Positions 19,703 through 28,857 of a stretch of DNA of 64,000 bases are shown here, piece by piece (within the stretch, counting starts at the first letter, position 1; each line of letters opens with the position of its first letter). A program made the position numbers and the translations under genes. The notes beneath the pieces were generated by a model that was given only the letters and a program-made list of their open reading frames with translations, ran no database searches and was not told where the DNA came from. The DNA is from an uncultured Lachnospiraceae bacterium. GTDB taxonomy: Bacteria > Bacillota > Clostridia > Lachnospirales > Lachnospiraceae. The DNA lies in contig CAKRIL010000009.1 in assembly GCA_934343915.1 (NCBI GenBank), positions 1-64,000 of the forward strand, in the 5' to 3' direction.

Positions 19703-22006
19703 TTATGCTGACTTAAAATATTTCTTCTCAAACTCATCGACAGGAACAGGCCTGGAAAAATAGAAGCCCTGAAAAATTCCGCAGCCCATATCCGATAAGA
19801 AATCCAACTGTACCTTATTCTCGACACCCTCCGTTATAACCGGCATATGCAGTGCCTTAGCCATGGCTATAATTGAATTGAGTATAATCCTGCTTCTCTT
19901 CTGATTCTGTGTCTCATGTAAGAACAGCATATCTATCTTGAGCAAATCAGCCTTGATATCCTTAAGTGTATTTAACGAAGAATATCCGCTTCCGAAATCA
20001 TCAATCTCTATGTGGAAACCATACCCCTGCAGCTTGTCTATAACCTCCATGTGCATATTGACATCAGACATTATTACAGTCTCCGTGATTTCCAGATTGA
20101 GCTTTTCAGGTTCAATGTCGTATTTTCTCACCAGTTTAGTAAATACATCATATAAATCAAGATAGTAGAAATCCTTTGCCGATATATTCACTGATATGTG
20201 GCATTCTTCAAGATCCTTTTTCTTCCACTCACTAAGCTTCCGGGCTGCTTTTTCCCAAATAAAGTTGTCAAGCTTATATATAAGACCTGCCTTTTCAAGT
20301 ATCTCCACAAATTCATTCGGATACAGAAGTCCCTTTTTAGGATGATTCCATCTGACAAGTGCCTCTGCACCCAGCATCCTGCCGTTACAATCAACCTGCG
20401 GCTGCAGATACATGCAGAACTCTTCATTCTTAAGTGCCTTGTCAAACTCGGCTAAGATGCTCTTCTCATGCATAAGTGCCTTCATATCATTTTGGTCATA
20501 GAACGACACTATCTGATGATAATCGCCTTTTATATGTTCAATAGCCATATTAGCCTTATCATACATGGTCTGCACCGATTCATTGATGTCCGTAATCTCG
20601 TAGATCCCCGCATACATATGCATCGTGTACATGCTTTCATTCGCGAGCGAACACAGCTGTTCAATATTCTCTATAAGATAATTCTCATCAAAATCCTTCT
20701 TAAGAATAATCTGTGCGAACTTATCGCCCGCTATTCTTCCTATGACAGAATCCTCTGCACCTTTCTCCAAAAGAAGCCTTGCCTCGTTTTTGAGTACTTC
20801 ATCCCCTTTGTCATTGCCGAAGAGCTCATTTACAAGCTTGAAGTCCTTTATATTAGATGCCATCATATACATGGCTTCACCCTCATGTGCCTTGATAAAT
20901 TTCCTGCATTCCTCAAAAAAGCTCTCTCTGTTATATAAGCCTGTCAGATTATCATGGCTTGCGCGGTACTGCTCCTCCATGAACTTGACTGCATCCTCTG
21001 TCTTATCCTCAATTCTGAAAAAGCATCCTATTGACGTCCCCTCTTCATCCGTCATGTTGCGATATTCAAAGCCGAAATAATGCTTTTTACCGGAAATCAT
21101 CATTTCCTCATTCCAATAATCGTAATCTTTTCCACATTTACTGTACTCGCGATACCATTTCGAATACATCGACTCAATTTTGTCGATATCATCCTGCCCG
21201 TTCCATTTTAAGAAGAGCTCCTTTGCAGCCTGATTTACATACACACAGGTTCCGTCTATATCGAAGCATATAATAGCATTGCCCATCTCCTCAATCACAT
21301 AGGAGTGCGTCTTTTCCGCAAGCTTCTTAGGAGTTGAATACAGTGTAAAATAACACACAATAGGTCCAAATACAGCATATATCAGAACCGAAAAATCTAT
21401 CTCAAGACCCACGAAGAGAAATCCTGCATTCACAAGTATTACTATGGCAAGCAGAACAAGAATGGAGATATATTTTTTGCGGTATATCTTAGGCGAAACA
21501 ACCGTCTTATAGATAAGTGCAACGAATGTGAGAGCAATCATAATATAGCATAATATCAGATGGACATTCATAAATACGCCCGCCTGTGATGTCCAATAGT
21601 ACGCTCCACCGCTCTTATCAGCCACCTGCTTCATAGTATATACATGTCCCGTAAAATTATTGACAAGAATACTTATTGAATCAAGCATGACAAGCGCCCC
21701 AAGAACCGTGCGCGGAGCCTTTGTGATAATTTTTACCTCTGTATATGTCATCGTGTAGTCCGTCAGTAAGTATGTAAGCCAGCCGACACTAAGATAATAT
21801 AATCCCATTATAAAGCACGCCGGCTGTCTGCCATCCCCGGACACGAACAGATACAGTGCATAAAAGAATGAAGTGACTGCCCCCGCCATTATTAATCTTA
21901 TGACAGGAAGCGTCATTTTACTGTGCTTTCTTCTCGCAATCATGCATGAGCCGACAAGCAGTATTACCAAAAGTATATAAATAACAGCAAAAATCATTCT
22001 CAGCAT
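19703..22006 (-). CDS. Membrane GGDEF-EAL protein, probable c-di-GMP phosphodiesterase
   Basis: 767 residues: about seven N-terminal membrane helices (residues 1-230, like the 7TM sensor module of histidine kinases), a PAS-like domain (about 235-350), a GGDEF domain and a C-terminal EAL domain (about 510-760). The GGDEF signature is altered to AGDKF in RIAGDKFAQ, so cyclase activity is unlikely. The EAL part keeps EALVRW, LEITET, DDFGSGYSS, LLKID and EGVE, so it should hydrolyse c-di-GMP. I start at 22006 (MLRMIF) because GGAGGTG lies 8 nt upstream. The gene stands alone, with its own terminator. Confidence 0.9.
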   Translation of the reverse strand: MLRMIFAVIYILLVILLVGSCMIARRKHSKMTLPVIRLIMAGAVTSFFYALYLFVSGDGRQPACFIMGLYYLSVGWLTYLLTDYTMTYTEVKIITKAPRTVLGALVMLDSISILVNNFTGHVYTMKQVADKSGGAYYWTSQAGVFMNVHLILCYIMIALTFVALIYKTVVSPKIYRKKYISILVLLAIVILVNAGFLFVGLEIDFSVLIYAVFGPIVCYFTLYSTPKKLAEKTHSYVIEEMGNAIICFDIDGTCVYVNQAAKELFLKWNGQDDIDKIESMYSKWYREYSKCGKDYDYWNEEMMISGKKHYFGFEYRNMTDEEGTSIGCFFRIEDKTEDAVKFMEEQYRASHDNLTGLYNRESFFEECRKFIKAHEGEAMYMMASNIKDFKLVNELFGNDKGDEVLKNEARLLLEKGAEDSVIGRIAGDKFAQIILKKDFDENYLIENIEQLCSLANESMYTMHMYAGIYEITDINESVQTMYDKANMAIEHIKGDYHQIVSFYDQNDMKALMHEKSILAEFDKALKNEEFCMYLQPQVDCNGRMLGAEALVRWNHPKKGLLYPNEFVEILEKAGLIYKLDNFIWEKAARKLSEWKKKDLEECHISVNISAKDFYYLDLYDVFTKLVRKYDIEPEKLNLEITETVIMSDVNMHMEVIDKLQGYGFHIEIDDFGSGYSSLNTLKDIKADLLKIDMLFLHETQNQKRSRIILNSIIAMAKALHMPVITEGVENKVQLDFLSDMGCGIFQGFYFSRPVPVDEFEKKYFKSA

Positions 22007-22118
22007 GCTTTCGGCACCTCCATCACACAAAAATAATATAATTATGTATTATTTTATCATAATCTGGAAAAAAAGGCAAACAACATTACTGCTGTCTGCC
22101 ACATTCTTATCCCCCTGC

Positions 22119-22180
22119 ATACTGCAAGCATTGCTTGCAGTATTGCCACCAATAAGTAGTTTGAAAATTTGTTTCAAACT
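22119..22180. other. Two perfect hairpins after the phn operon
   Basis: ATACTGCAAGC/GCTTGCAGTAT around ATT (22119-22143), and AGTTTGAAA/TTTCAAACT (22158-22180), which overlaps the phnE stop. Neither is followed by a T run on the minus strand, so they are not standard terminators; they may stabilise the 3' end of the message. Confidence 0.55.
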
Positions 22181-23046
22181 TATCCTCTTGCGAGCTTCTT
22201 TCTAATCTTAGTTGATGCGAGCTCAATAATGAGAACAAGAACCATAAGTCCCCATATGAACGCGCCGACCATTGCCCAGCGTCTGCTGTTAAGGCACTGC
22301 ATAAGCGATGCTCCTATTCCTCCGGCTCCTACGATACCGAGAGTTGTCGCATCCTTAAGGTTGATATCGAATCTGTATATTGTAGTCGATATGAAGCTTG
22401 CCGTAAGCTGCGGAAGAACACCGTAACGAATCTTCTGGAAAGGAGTACATCCCATGGCATCAAGGCTCTCCAAAATCTTAGTATCGAGATCCTCTATCGC
22501 CGTTATGTACATCTTGGATATCATTCCTATCGAGCACACCGACTGGGTGACAACTCCACAGAATGCTCCGGGACCTGTAACTCTGATCCACATAAGTGCC
22601 CACACAAGGCTTGGTATGGTTCTTATAAGCAGTATAAGAACACGGAATATATAAGCAATCGGCTTAGGCATAATCGTTGTTGACGCTAAAAATGCAAAAG
22701 GAATTGCAAGTATTGCGCCAAAAAGCGTACCAAGCACTGCAATGGCTACCGTCTGAAATAACAGATACGGTACATCCGAATCTCCTGTTCCGAACAAAAG
22801 CTTGGTGTCCGGGTGAAATACACCGTGGAACACACCCTTTGCCACCTCAGTTCCCGTAGCCGTCATACCCGAGAACTTTATATCGGAGGCTGACCAGCCT
22901 ATAAGTACGGCAATCACCAGCACTATTCCAAGATAGAGTAGCCATTTGTGAGGCTGTCTTTCATACATCTCAAGAACACTTATTTTTTTCTCAGCGGCAT
23001 CTAAGATGTTGGTGGTATTTTCATTTTTATTAACTGTTTTTTTCAT
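22180..23046 (-). CDS. phnE: Phosphonate-type ABC transporter permease (PhnE)
   Basis: 288 residues with about six membrane helices and the PhnE loop MDALGCTP-like region (ESLDAMGCTPFQKIRYGVLPQ) that contacts the ATPase. GGGAGA lies before the ATG. It is the last gene of phnD-phnC-phnE-phnE and one of two permeases, which probably form a heterodimer. No phosphonate breakdown genes are in view, so the substrate (phosphonate, phosphite or another phosphorus compound) is undetermined. Confidence 0.9.
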   Translation of the reverse strand: MKKTVNKNENTTNILDAAEKKISVLEMYERQPHKWLLYLGIVLVIAVLIGWSASDIKFSGMTATGTEVAKGVFHGVFHPDTKLLFGTGDSDVPYLLFQTVAIAVLGTLFGAILAIPFAFLASTTIMPKPIAYIFRVLILLIRTIPSLVWALMWIRVTGPGAFCGVVTQSVCSIGMISKMYITAIEDLDTKILESLDAMGCTPFQKIRYGVLPQLTASFISTTIYRFDINLKDATTLGIVGAGGIGASLMQCLNSRRWAMVGAFIWGLMVLVLIIELASTKIRKKLARG

Positions 23047-23068
23047 ACTAATCTCCCATGCCTTGTAA

Positions 23069-23923
23069 TTAGCTGAGCTTCTTTCTCAGATACTCGCTGA
23101 AAAATTCAATGGCTACAACGACAACGAACAATGCAAGAAGCACCATTCCGAGTCCGTTGTAATCACGCCAGCCTATACGCTCATTAATCGTTATTCCAAG
23201 TCCTCCGGCTCCTACATATCCGAGAATTGCCGAGGCTCTTACATTCATCTCAAAGCAGTAGAGGCTGTGGCTTAAGTATACCGGAAGAATCTGCGGAATA
23301 CATGCCGACCAGAACGCCTGAAACTTGTTGGCTCCGAGTGCTTCCATCGCCTCGAACGGTCCCATATCGATTGTCTCAATGCTTTCATACAGCATCTTGG
23401 CAACAACACCGAATGTGAATATAGCTATCGCGATTGTACCAGCGAATGTACCAAGTGAAAAAATCAGTGCGCATACAAGCGCAATTATAAGTGTAGGAAC
23501 CGTTCTTATAAGTGCAAGAATGAATCTTATGACACTTACAACCACACGGCTGTGTATTATATTGCTTGACGCAAGCACTGCGAATGGAAGTGCAAGCGCA
23601 CAGCCTATGAACGTACCCATAATCGACATCTTGATGGTATCGATAAGAGGTGAAACAACCTTGCCAAAGAAGCTCCACTTAGGATGGAATATCTTTCCGA
23701 GTATAACAAAAAGCTCGCTTATTCTTGAAAATACCGTTGCAAAGCTGAAATTGGTCATCTTGAACGCCCATGCTATCACTATAACCATTATTATAAGTAT
23801 GAACGGCATACGGCTTCTCGGTCTGACCGTGGTATGTCCGTTGGCTATGGTTATAACCTGCGGCTTAAATATACGGTCAAACAGCTTAACCTTTGCCTTC
23901 GGTGCATTATATTCTTCACTCAT
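23069..23923 (-). CDS. phnE: Phosphonate-type ABC transporter permease (PhnE), second copy
   Basis: 284 residues, clearly homologous to its downstream neighbour, with the equivalent loop EAMEALGANKFQAFWSACIPQ and six hydrophobic helices. AGGAGGTG precedes the ATG. It lies 11 bp after phnC and 22 bp before the other permease, an operon arrangement. The pair probably assembles as the membrane channel of one transporter. Confidence 0.9.
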   Translation of the reverse strand: MSEEYNAPKAKVKLFDRIFKPQVITIANGHTTVRPRSRMPFILIIMVIVIAWAFKMTNFSFATVFSRISELFVILGKIFHPKWSFFGKVVSPLIDTIKMSIMGTFIGCALALPFAVLASSNIIHSRVVVSVIRFILALIRTVPTLIIALVCALIFSLGTFAGTIAIAIFTFGVVAKMLYESIETIDMGPFEAMEALGANKFQAFWSACIPQILPVYLSHSLYCFEMNVRASAILGYVGAGGLGITINERIGWRDYNGLGMVLLALFVVVVAIEFFSEYLRKKLS

Positions 23924-23934
23924 ATACGCACCTC

Positions 23935-24702
23935 CTAGTTATCATTCTTATCGGTTGTAGGAACCGCAGTTCCGTTATATACCTCATCAAGCTGTTCCTG
24001 TGTGATGCTTGATGCAGGTCCATCAAATACTATCTCACCCGCACGGACACCGATAACACGGTCGCAGTAATTAAGTGCCAAATCAACATGATGTATGTTA
24101 AGTAAAATTGTAATCTTATATTCCTTGTTAATTCTCACGAAATCACTCATTACCTGACGTGCCGTAACAGGGTCGAGGCTCGCTACCGGCTCATCGGCAA
24201 GAATAATAGAAGGATTCTGATTAAGTGTTCTTGCAAGTGCAACTCTCTGCTGCTGTCCGCCGGAGAGCTGATCGCATCTTGTGTATGCCTTGTCAAGGAT
24301 ACCTACCTTGTCAAGACTCTCGAGTGCTCTCATCTTCTGTTCCTTGGTAAATATTCCAAATAATACACGCCAAAAAGGCATGTCAGGAACATCCGCCGTA
24401 AGCACATTCTTGATTACCGTGCTTCTCGATACTAAGTTAAAGCTCTGAAATATCATTCCTACCTTGCGGCGGAAGCGGCGCAGTGACTTACCGCTCAGAC
24501 TCTCAACATCAACGCCGTCAACCGTAAGGGTTCCCTGCTGTATATCATGCATACGGTTAATGCAACGAAGAATCGTGGATTTGCCGGCTCCTGAGAGTCC
24601 GATAATAGCCACAAATTCTCCCTGTTCAATATTCAAATTTACATTTTTCAAGGCAGTAAAGCCGTTAGGATAAGTCTTATATACATTCTTAAATTCAATC
24701 AT
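23935..24702 (-). CDS. phnC: Phosphonate-type ABC transporter ATP-binding protein (PhnC)
   Basis: ATPase of the importer, 255 residues: Walker A GLSGAGKST, signature LSGGQQQR, Walker B IILADEPVASLD, and a switch histidine in NIHHVDL. The MIFQSFNLV segment and the VDLALNYCDRVIGVRAGEIVFDG stretch are typical of PhnC. AAAGGA precedes the ATG. It is separated from phnD by 113 bp containing a hairpin that probably lowers its expression relative to phnD. Confidence 0.92.
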   Translation of the reverse strand: MIEFKNVYKTYPNGFTALKNVNLNIEQGEFVAIIGLSGAGKSTILRCINRMHDIQQGTLTVDGVDVESLSGKSLRRFRRKVGMIFQSFNLVSRSTVIKNVLTADVPDMPFWRVLFGIFTKEQKMRALESLDKVGILDKAYTRCDQLSGGQQQRVALARTLNQNPSIILADEPVASLDPVTARQVMSDFVRINKEYKITILLNIHHVDLALNYCDRVIGVRAGEIVFDGPASSITQEQLDEVYNGTAVPTTDKNDN

Positions 24703-24758
24703 ATTTTGGTTCCTTTTTTCATGAGTCGCCCGCCAGGCGTGCTGCTAATCGTATTAAA

Positions 24759-24788
24759 GGGGTACCCGCAATTACTGTGGGGTACCCC
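24759..24788 (-). terminator. Partial terminator between phnD and phnC
   Basis: GGGGTACCC and GGGTACCCC arms with a loop of about 11 bases, followed on the minus strand by TTTAAT, too short a T run for full termination. Such sites usually keep the binding protein more abundant than the membrane parts. Confidence 0.65.
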
Positions 24789-24815
24789 TCTTAAAATCTC
24801 CGGAGTTAAACCGTA

Positions 24816-25973
24816 TTAATCTGCTACTGCCTTAAGTGCTTCACGAGCGCCATCGTAATCTGAATCAGTTGCGATTGCATATCCTGCATGGCTGTATACG
24901 CCGAATATCTCCTTACCCTTATCTGTGCTTATGATATTGATGAAGCACTGCTGAAGGGCATCCTTAAGCTCATCCGTATAGTAAGGGCTTCTCTTAGAAA
25001 TAGCTACCGTATCGTTGTAAATTCCATCTGTTACACCGATAACATTGAGCTCATTCCAGATAGACTCTGTTCTGCCCATACCCTGCTTACCTGTTGAATC
25101 CTGCTTATCTGTAGCAAGTGTCCAGCTCTCCTCGTAATCGTTACGTCCGTCTGCGTAGCATACAATGATGTCAACGCTCTCTGCTGCTGCATATGAGAAT
25201 GCAGTGCCGTAACCGGAATCAAGAGGAATTACGTTAGCAAGGTCACTAATCTTCTTGCCGTCATAATTCTTCATAAGCCACATTGTAGGATAGATATAAC
25301 CTGCTGATGAAGATGTCTTCTGAACAGCCCATGTTGCCTTGTTGAGGTCATCCCATGTAAGCTCCTCGCCGTTATTAACCTTCTCTGCAAGCTGCTTGCC
25401 ATACTCAGATGGTGTAGCATAGATAAGTGAACGATAATATGTTACCTGAGGTCCGTTCTTCTGTGTTGCGTTAGCGTCGCCGTTCCAGTCTGCCGGATTC
25501 TCGCTGTCGTTGGAAAGTCCGTTACGTGTAGCCGTAAGGATAACATCAACATCATCAGAATAGAGTGCGTATGTACCGCCCGGTAACCAACCTATATCTA
25601 TTGTACCTGCTGCCATAGCCTCACCTGTTGCATCATAGCTTGTACCAACAGTGATGTCTACTTCCCCGATATCGTAGCCAAGCTTAGCCATCTCTTCCTT
25701 AACAAGTTCAGGAAGATCCTTAGTACCTGTGATGATTACATCGGCATCCTTAGAAGGAACGAACTCAAGTGTGAGCTTGTCAAAGCTCTGCTTAACAGTA
25801 GAAGCATCTCCTGATGTGCTCTCATCAGGTGTTACCGCATCAGATGTACCTGTTGTTGTAGTTGCATCTGTCGGTGTAGTTGCATCTGTCGGTGTCTTAC
25901 CGCTGTTGCATCCTGTAAGCATTGTCATAGCTGCCATCATAACAGCAGCACCCTTTACAAAACCCTTTTTCAT
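24816..25973 (-). CDS. phnD: Phosphonate-type binding lipoprotein (PhnD)
   Basis: Extracellular substrate-binding subunit. Starting at the ATG at 25973 (AGGAGA upstream), it has 385 residues with a lipoprotein signal ending MLTGC (Cys22). A threonine-rich linker contains TPTDAT twice. The PhnD fold follows, with GTSYDATGEAMAAGTIDIGWLPGG, the characteristic ligand region. An upstream in-frame ATG at 26021 would add a non-hydrophobic extension in front of the signal peptide and is unlikely. First gene of the operon, behind its own promoter and a small palindrome. Confidence 0.93.
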   Translation of the reverse strand: MKKGFVKGAAVMMAAMTMLTGCNSGKTPTDATTPTDATTTTGTSDAVTPDESTSGDASTVKQSFDKLTLEFVPSKDADVIITGTKDLPELVKEEMAKLGYDIGEVDITVGTSYDATGEAMAAGTIDIGWLPGGTYALYSDDVDVILTATRNGLSNDSENPADWNGDANATQKNGPQVTYYRSLIYATPSEYGKQLAEKVNNGEELTWDDLNKATWAVQKTSSSAGYIYPTMWLMKNYDGKKISDLANVIPLDSGYGTAFSYAAAESVDIIVCYADGRNDYEESWTLATDKQDSTGKQGMGRTESIWNELNVIGVTDGIYNDTVAISKRSPYYTDELKDALQQCFINIISTDKGKEIFGVYSHAGYAIATDSDYDGAREALKAVAD

Positions 25974-26021
25974 GATAAGGCTCTCCTTTGTGCTTTTATG
26001 TGTATGAAAAAGCTCATACAT

Positions 26022-26036
26022 TTCGGGTGTCCCGAA
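26022..26036. promoter_or_regulatory. Palindrome in the phnD leader
   Basis: TTCGGG-TGT-CCCGAA, perfect 6-bp arms, about 50 bp before the phnD start and just downstream of the predicted promoter. The position suits a repressor site; the regulator is unknown. Confidence 0.45.
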
Positions 26037-26049
26037 TTTGCACGGTTAT

Positions 26050-26078
26050 AATTTAGCATTGAGCCTGATATTTTTCAA
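26050..26078 (-). promoter_or_regulatory. Probable phnD promoter
   Basis: Minus-strand TTGAAA (26073-26078), 17-bp spacer, TAAATT (26050-26055), about 80 bp upstream of phnD. Confidence 0.5.
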
Positions 26079-26127
26079 TACCTTTTATAAGTTTTTTTTA
26101 AGGTTATACATTATTTTCTTTGGAATC

Positions 26128-27663
26128 TTACAATATATTTACATTGTTAAAAGTATAGTCATTACCATCAGAGCCCTTTATTTCCACGGCTTTAAGCGTG
26201 AGACCGTCTATATTATTTGCCTTCATTCCACCAATTCCTTTTGCCCTTACATTTTCCAATGTAATATTTTCCAACGGACTTTCAACAAGCCCCGTGATAT
26301 ACACTGCATTCCCGGCAGTGGTTGTGGTGGCAATATTTTTGAAGCTGATATTCCTTATATGCGGTGTTCCGTCATTCACAGGCATCACGCTGTTCTCATC
26401 GAACTCCTCCACGCCGTAGAATTCATCCACATACAGTGCTCCTCGGAACCATCGGCAGTCGTGATGCTCATCCGAAGTGTTCTCATGGATACAGCTCTCA
26501 TATGTGATATCCTCGACCATGCTTCCCCTGCCCCTAGGCGACTTCACACTTGCAAAGCTGTATGTATCTTCAAAGATGCAGTCCTGTACAAGCACACGCC
26601 TTACATCCCCCGATGTCTCGCTTCCGACTGCAACGCCGAAGCCGCTTGTAAAACGGCAGTTTGTTATCCTTATGTCCTCGGACGGAATCCCGACGGCTCT
26701 TCCCTCCTCATCGCGTCCCGACTTGATTGCAATGCAGTCATCCTGGCTTCCTATAAGGCAGTTGAACACATAGACATTGCTGCATGAATCAGGGTCAAAT
26801 CCATCACCGTTATATATATCCTCATATCTTCTGCCATCCTCGGCGTACTTGGTAAATATTTTCACGTTGTTAAGCACTACGTTGTTACAATAGATTGTAT
26901 GCAGACACCACGCCGGCGATTGTCTTATCGTTATATCCTTCAGATAAACTCCATCTGTGTTTCTTATACATACGGCACGTCCTCTTACCGCCCTCTTTTC
27001 CTTAAGCTCCTCCATGAAAAGCTTCCTGCCATTGGCATCTATTGTACCTTTTCCACAAATTGTAATATTCTGCCGTCTTCCATCCGTGGTATTTATCAGC
27101 GAAACATAGCAGTCACTCTCACATCCCTCAAATCGGTATTTCATAACCGGATAGCTGCTCAGTCTGCTGCTTCCGAATAACCTTCCGTCAACCTTAAGTG
27201 TCATATTGCTTTTGAGAAACAATGCTCCCGTGACAAATGTTCCCTCCGGCACATACACCATATCATCGTCGCTGCATTCATCAATGGCTCTCTGTATCGC
27301 AGCTGTACAGTCCGGCAGCTTCTCCGTATCTGCCATAACCGGATTGTCTATCTCACAGGCTTTCGCCCCATAATCCATAATATTATGCACCCTGGCAGCT
27401 TTCCTTGTATGCATTATCACTGCTTCACTTCTTATTCTGCTGCCATCCTCATCAACAGCACAGACATACACCTCATATTCTCCGTCCGCTTCAAGACCCT
27501 CAAATGTATAGTCAGTGCTCTCCGTAAGCGCTGCAAACTCATCCTCTATGAACACCTCATAGCCGACAGCCCCCTCGACCTTCTCCCACAAAACGGCGAT
27601 GCTGTCCTGCGTACAGGCGCTGTCAAGTACAATAACCACGGGAGTTGTTAATTTACCATCCAT
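26128..27663 (-). CDS. GH28-family enzyme with altered active site, cytoplasmic
   Basis: 511 residues: an N-terminal fibronectin-III-like domain (about 8-88), then a right-handed beta-helix of the polygalacturonase family GH28. No signal peptide, so it would act on imported oligosaccharides. The catalytic aspartates are present (Asp287 in NGDGFDP; Asp308 and Asp309 in QDDCIAIKSG). The usual GHG is GFG (Phe342) and the usual R-x-K is S-V-K (Ser372), so activity or specificity may differ from polygalacturonase. Start chosen at 27663, with AGAGGTG upstream. It is separated from the main pectin cluster by about 10 kb. Confidence 0.85.
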   Translation of the reverse strand: MDGKLTTPVVIVLDSACTQDSIAVLWEKVEGAVGYEVFIEDEFAALTESTDYTFEGLEADGEYEVYVCAVDEDGSRIRSEAVIMHTRKAARVHNIMDYGAKACEIDNPVMADTEKLPDCTAAIQRAIDECSDDDMVYVPEGTFVTGALFLKSNMTLKVDGRLFGSSRLSSYPVMKYRFEGCESDCYVSLINTTDGRRQNITICGKGTIDANGRKLFMEELKEKRAVRGRAVCIRNTDGVYLKDITIRQSPAWCLHTIYCNNVVLNNVKIFTKYAEDGRRYEDIYNGDGFDPDSCSNVYVFNCLIGSQDDCIAIKSGRDEEGRAVGIPSEDIRITNCRFTSGFGVAVGSETSGDVRRVLVQDCIFEDTYSFASVKSPRGRGSMVEDITYESCIHENTSDEHHDCRWFRGALYVDEFYGVEEFDENSVMPVNDGTPHIRNISFKNIATTTTAGNAVYITGLVESPLENITLENVRAKGIGGMKANNIDGLTLKAVEIKGSDGNDYTFNNVNIL

Positions 27664-27708
27664 TCTGACACCTCTTATCATGTTGAAATATTATAAAATT
27701 ATATATTG

Positions 27709-27797
27709 TGATAAACATTTGCGAAATTTTACTATATTGCAAAATGTAGCGAGAGCGTGCCTGATGGCAATATATTAAAATTTCACAATATTTATCA
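27709..27797. repeat. Long imperfect inverted repeat
   Basis: Arms 27709-27740 and 27767-27797 match at 28 positions, with three substitutions and one extra base. The 26-bp loop contains GCGAGAGCG. It lies between the end of the ZIP gene and the start of the GH28 gene, both on the minus strand. It is not followed by a T run. Possibly a relative of the structured elements. Confidence 0.7.
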
Positions 27798-27814
27798 TTA
27801 AGATTTAAAGTGTT

Positions 27815-28600
27815 CTACCCGAACACCACATCCAGTGTCATCATTATAGTAAATCCCGCCGCAAACAGCAAGGTTCCAATATCACTTTGTTTTCCTTTTC
27901 CCTGCGCCATCTCGGGAATCAGCTCCTCGACCACGACATACAGCATCGCACCCGCTGCAAAGCTCAAAAGATACGGCAGCATAGGCACTACGATTCCTGC
28001 CGCCATGATTGTGAGAAGTGCTCCAACCGGCTCCACGGCTCCCGATAATACTCCGTATAAAAAGGCCTTTCCTCTGCTGACACCGCGGCTCCTAAGCGGC
28101 ATTGATATGATCGCACCCTCAGGAAAGTTCTGTATCGCTATTCCAACCGCAAGTGCCATCGCGGACATAAGAGTTATATCTGAATTTCCGCTCACATATC
28201 CTGCATACACGGCTCCGACAGCCATTCCCTCGGGAATATTGTGAAGTGTCACCGCCAGGACAAGCATAGTAGTTTTTTTTAGATTAACCTTTGGTCCCTC
28301 CGCCTGTTCTGTGTCCGAATGAAGGTGCGGAATAACATTGTCAAGCAGAAGCAGGAACAATATTCCAGCCCAAAATCCGACTACTGCCGGAACGAACGAC
28401 CACTTTCCCATATATGACGCCTGACTCAGTGCAGGAAGCAAAAGGCTCCACACGGAAGCTGCCACCATTACCCCGGCTGCGAATCCGGTCAGAGCCCTCT
28501 GAAGTCCTGCATTCATTTCTTTTCTTACAAAAAGTACACATGCGGCACCAAGCGATGTCCCCGCAAATGGTATTAAAAGCCCTGACAGCACATCCATCAT
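27815..28600 (-). CDS. ZIP-family metal transporter (GufA/ZupT type)
   Basis: Membrane importer of divalent metal, 261 residues with eight helices. The metal-site motifs are HNIPEG in helix 4 and QNFPEG in helix 5, the pattern of the GufA branch of ZIP proteins. The start at 28600 overlaps the stop of a small upstream gene (ATGATG with an embedded TGA), so translation is coupled. The operon's promoter carries two DtxR-like operators, which suggests regulation by iron or manganese rather than zinc. The metal itself is not shown by the sequence. Confidence 0.88.
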   Translation of the reverse strand: MMDVLSGLLIPFAGTSLGAACVLFVRKEMNAGLQRALTGFAAGVMVAASVWSLLLPALSQASYMGKWSFVPAVVGFWAGILFLLLLDNVIPHLHSDTEQAEGPKVNLKKTTMLVLAVTLHNIPEGMAVGAVYAGYVSGNSDITLMSAMALAVGIAIQNFPEGAIISMPLRSRGVSRGKAFLYGVLSGAVEPVGALLTIMAAGIVVPMLPYLLSFAAGAMLYVVVEELIPEMAQGKGKQSDIGTLLFAAGFTIMMTLDVVFG

Positions 28601-28725
28601 GCTCCCACCGCCCCCTTGAAATTATTGTCATTTGTATTGCTGAACTTTTTTATTTCTCTTCTCATTATAACCTTGACTGCCCTGCATACAGCGATTATTA
28701 TAACTACTAAAATTATACCGTTCAT
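28597..28725 (-). CDS. Small membrane protein (42 aa) translationally coupled to the ZIP gene
   Basis: Encodes MNGIILVVIIIAVCRAVKV plus a basic and then polar tail: one membrane helix, a cysteine at residue 14, then MRREIKK on the probable cytoplasmic side. AGGAGG lies six bases before the ATG at 28725, and the stop overlaps the ZIP start. Good ribosome site, coupling and an amphipathic layout argue that it is real. Function unknown; it could be an accessory subunit of the transporter. Confidence 0.7.
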   Translation of the reverse strand: MNGIILVVIIIAVCRAVKVIMRREIKKFSNTNDNNFKGAVGA

Positions 28726-28816
28726 AATATCCTCCTTTTCCGAGCGTCTCTCCGGCACCCTTCATCTTATTATATGTACGGATATATAGTGTGTGATATC
28801 TAATAAAATCCGCCTT

Positions 28817-28834
28817 AGTTAGTCTCGCCTAACT
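28817..28834. promoter_or_regulatory. DtxR-like operator 1
   Basis: AGTTAG-N6-CTAACT, within a TTAGTTAGTCTCGCCTAACTT context that resembles DtxR/IdeR/MntR-type sites. It lies just downstream of the predicted transcription start. Confidence 0.6.
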
Positions 28835-28843
28835 TCTGCATGA

Positions 28844-28857
28844 TTAGTATACACTAA
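28844..28857. promoter_or_regulatory. DtxR-like operator 2, overlapping the -10 box
   Basis: TTAGT-N4-ACTAA, sharing the TTAG/CTAA half-sites of operator 1 and covering the -10 hexamer. Binding here should block transcription. Confidence 0.55.
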
